Assembly: GCA_963516475.1 (NCBI GenBank)
Contig: CAUQBR010000032.1
Span: 1-6,709, forward strand
Length of the DNA: 6,709 nucleotides
Direction: 5' to 3'
DNA from: JABCPE02 sp963516475
Lineage (GTDB): Bacteria; Bacteroidota; Bacteroidia; Flavobacteriales; Weeksellaceae
Part shown: piece by piece, positions 4,758 through 6,709 of the stretch
How positions within the stretch are numbered: position 1 is the stretch's first letter
How the letters are laid out: each line of letters begins with the position of its first letter
Translations under genes and position numbers: made by a program
The notes under the pieces: model-generated
What the model was told of the DNA's origin: nothing
Seen by the model: the letters and a program-made list of their open reading frames with translations, nothing else
Database searches by the model: none

Positions 4758-6709
4758 TTATAATCTTATTTGAGCCGAAACTTTTATGCTGAATTTAGGC
4801 GGATTAGTTTCAAAAACGGAACTGGTATTGTGCAAATGAGTAAGTCTATGCACAAAATCTACCCGTAAAAATCTAAAAATATTAGAAAAACCATAGCCGA
4901 TTTCTATGTATGGCTTTCCGTTTAGACCGTTTAATGCTCCATTTGCGTTGAATCTTTCCTCCAAATCTCCTATAAGATAATTGAAAGTCAGGTGATTTCT
5001 CCAATTTAATTTTTTGATCAAAGGTAACCTGTTGGTAATCAGGCCTTCCAAATATTGGGTGTATTGTAGGGAAACAAATCTGTTGCTTGTAAATTCAAAG
5101 AAACGCATCATGTTAAATGAATTTCTGTTGTAAAAAACAAACTCATTTCCTAAATGGTTTTCCAAAAGAGGAAAAGGAACTCGGTCTGGGATAATCCCCG
5201 CCGTGAGGGAATAGTTCCCCTGTCCTAAAATTCCCATAGGGATTTTTTGCTGGACATTTAGATAAATTTTATTGTATTCAAAATTACTTCCCATGATTCC
5301 CTTAAAGGCATGAGTAAGCCTGAAAGTAACTGTAGGAGTAAAATTATTATCTACTATTACCTGCTTGTTTTTCTCGGATTGAATGGTTTTTCTTCCCATT
5401 TTCCACTGAGTTTCAGAAATCATTTCAGTGGTTTTGAAATTATTAAAAACATTCCCATGCTCGTCCGTGTAGTTGGTATAAGCTAAATCAAACAATGGGT
5501 TAAAGGTAGAATGTCTAAAAGTAAACCTCTGAGTAATAGAGTTTACAAAATCCCTCTGAAAATAAATTTCATAATTATTCTTCCAGAAAGGTTTTCTTAT
5601 CAGCATGTCACCATTTTTAGAAAACGCATCAAAAATCGCATTTTTCTTAAGTAAAAAATTACCATACTGCAGCGCCACTTGATCTAAATCATGCAGGGCA
5701 GCAATTCCCACCTGTGTCCATGGGTCTCGTGAAATAATGTAATCTATACCACCGCCGTATTTGAACTCCCTATCCTTAAATCCATAAGATAAATATCCGC
5801 TGAAAATCCATTTTTTGCTGAATTTATGATTGGTTCTAAATCCTGCTCTCAGCCTGAATCCTTCTATATCGTTATATCCAGCTGTGTAGAGTATCGGTCC
5901 TAAATCAACTTTTCCTGCCTCATAATAGCCTCTTAGGATAATTTCCAAAACATCTATGTAAGATTTCACCGAAGGGAGATTTTTGACTTCGTCTATCATT
6001 GCATAGACTTTTTGTTCTCTTTCTGTTATCGGTTCGTGTCTGTTCTTTTCCCAATATTGCTCGTCTTTGTCGTTTGCATTAGGTAGGACAGTGATGGGCT
6101 TGCTGAATATTTTTGGGTCAAAATCTTGGTTGATTTTTATTTTTTTGCTCGAAACATGATATTTTAAAATCCCAGCCATTCCGTTTTTGCCCAGTTTCGC
6201 GGTTTCCAGCGTAACGAGCGACTTTACAGGCATGTGTATTTCAGAATCACCCACTTCTTCAAGCTCTTGGTCTACTACAATGTTGTTAATAAAGTTCAGA
6301 TTCGCCGCAGAACCTATTTTCGCTGTAATTCTGAAAAGCGAATAGTTGCTGTGCGAAATCAATAAAGTTCCTTCAAAAGCCAAGTCAGAGGCTCTTTTAG
6401 GTTTAAAGTTGATTTTATAATATCCATTTTCATTCACTTGAAAATCTCTGTCCACCAGCTCAAAATCATAGTTTGAAGTAAAATTATCATTCAGTGGCGA
6501 GATGAAGTTTTTGTCTAAAATATGAATATAATTATTGTAGAAATTATATTTGATAAAAGTAGAACTTATCAGCTGGGAAAACATCGCATTGTCCTCTATT
6601 CCGACTCCGTCCACTTTACTTTTTTTGATGATTTCGGCGCGCTTTTCAGGGCTTTTTTGATAATAAAAATCCGAAATATTTTCTGAAATAAAAACAGGAA
6701 GCGCCACAT
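4758..6709 (-). CDS. DUF5686 family outer-membrane protein, N-terminal part outside window
   Basis: The frame is open to the right edge, with about 649 visible residues ending in TAA at 4758-4760. The first visible full codon is GTG (6705-6707), an internal Val, not a credible start, because it sits within the family's conserved '(V)ALPVFISENISDFYYQ' block. Complete DUF5686 proteins usually begin with a signal peptide and a carboxypeptidase-regulatory-like (CarboxypepD_reg) domain, both missing here because of the window edge. Visible landmarks are 'YKINFKPKR' (about 97-105), 'YWEKNRHEPITEREQKVY' (218-235) and 'LGPILYTAGYNDIEGFRLR' (269-287). From about 270 to the end there are alternating aromatic and hydrophobic strands ending 'FSIKVSAQIRL', consistent with an outer-membrane beta-barrel. 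The family's molecular role is not established; an envelope function is inferred from the barrel. It is the first visible gene of the operon and lies 9 nt before prmA. Confidence 0.88.
   Translation of the reverse strand, partial: VALPVFISENISDFYYQKSPEKRAEIIKKSKVDGVGIEDNAMFSQLISSTFIKYNFYNNYIHILDKNFISPLNDNFTSNYDFELVDRDFQVNENGYYKINFKPKRASDLAFEGTLLISHSNYSLFRITAKIGSAANLNFINNIVVDQELEEVGDSEIHMPVKSLVTLETAKLGKNGMAGILKYHVSSKKIKINQDFDPKIFSKPITVLPNANDKDEQYWEKNRHEPITEREQKVYAMIDEVKNLPSVKSYIDVLEIILRGYYEAGKVDLGPILYTAGYNDIEGFRLRAGFRTNHKFSKKWIFSGYLSYGFKDREFKYGGGIDYIISRDPWTQVGIAALHDLDQVALQYGNFLLKKNAIFDAFSKNGDMLIRKPFWKNNYEIYFQRDFVNSITQRFTFRHSTFNPLFDLAYTNYTDEHGNVFNNFKTTEMISETQWKMGRKTIQSEKNKQVIVDNNFTPTVTFRLTHAFKGIMGSNFEYNKIYLNVQQKIPMGILGQGNYSLTAGIIPDRVPFPLLENHLGNEFVFYNRNSFNMMRFFEFTSNRFVSLQYTQYLEGLITNRLPLIKKLNWRNHLTFNYLIGDLEERFNANGALNGLNGKPYIEIGYGFSNIFRFLRVDFVHRLTHLHNTSSVFETNPPKFSIKVSAQIRL

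Noticed and set aside
6705..6707. GTG as the start codon of the DUF5686 gene
   Set aside because: It falls inside a conserved family block and the N-terminal signal peptide and regulatory-like domain are missing, so the gene continues beyond the window.
1..6709. CRISPR array, tRNA, rRNA, insertion sequence, defence system or phage attachment site
   Set aside because: Nearly all of the window is covered by well-supported coding sequence, and no regularly spaced repeats, transposase motifs or structured-RNA signatures were seen by eye.

Overview
This AT-rich window looks like chromosomal DNA from a member of the Bacteroidota, most likely a flavobacterium of the Chryseobacterium/Elizabethkingia/Riemerella type (Weeksellaceae). 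The reasons are the gene families present (a DUF5686 outer-membrane protein, a WbqC-like protein, an S8 peptidase of a Bacteroidota type, and a surface protein with a 'GKVLTSDANGVGTW' motif), A-rich leaders without Shine-Dalgarno sequences, and one promoter with a good fit to the Bacteroidota form (TTTG, 20 nt, TAnnTTTG). The assignment comes from protein features recalled from memory, not from a search.

Layout: positions 1-590 (+) hold the 3' end of a gene for a probable surface or tail-fibre-like protein whose start lies outside the window. Positions 591-676 are a short convergent intergenic region with two hairpins, the second a near-perfect bidirectional terminator. From 677 to the right edge, five genes lie on the minus strand. 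In transcription order they are a DUF5686 outer-membrane protein (its N-terminal part cut off by the window edge), prmA (ribosomal protein L11 methyltransferase), a WbqC-like protein, a predicted exported class-II cyclic-nucleotide phosphodiesterase, and an exported subtilisin-like S8 peptidase. Their junctions are +9, +10, -8 and +14 nt, so they look like one operon. The S8 gene also appears to have its own promoter inside the 3' end of the phosphodiesterase gene.

The operon mixes envelope functions (DUF5686, exported phosphodiesterase, exported protease) with a housekeeping ribosome-modifying enzyme and a possible glycan-related protein. I see no obvious shared pathway. The clearest points of interest are the predicted periplasmic phosphodiesterase, the internal S8 promoter and the large insertion between the Asp and His of the protease. 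I found no CRISPR array, tRNA, rRNA, insertion sequence, phage integration site or clearly new multi-gene system. No gene-free stretch exceeds 300 bases; the longest is 86 bases.
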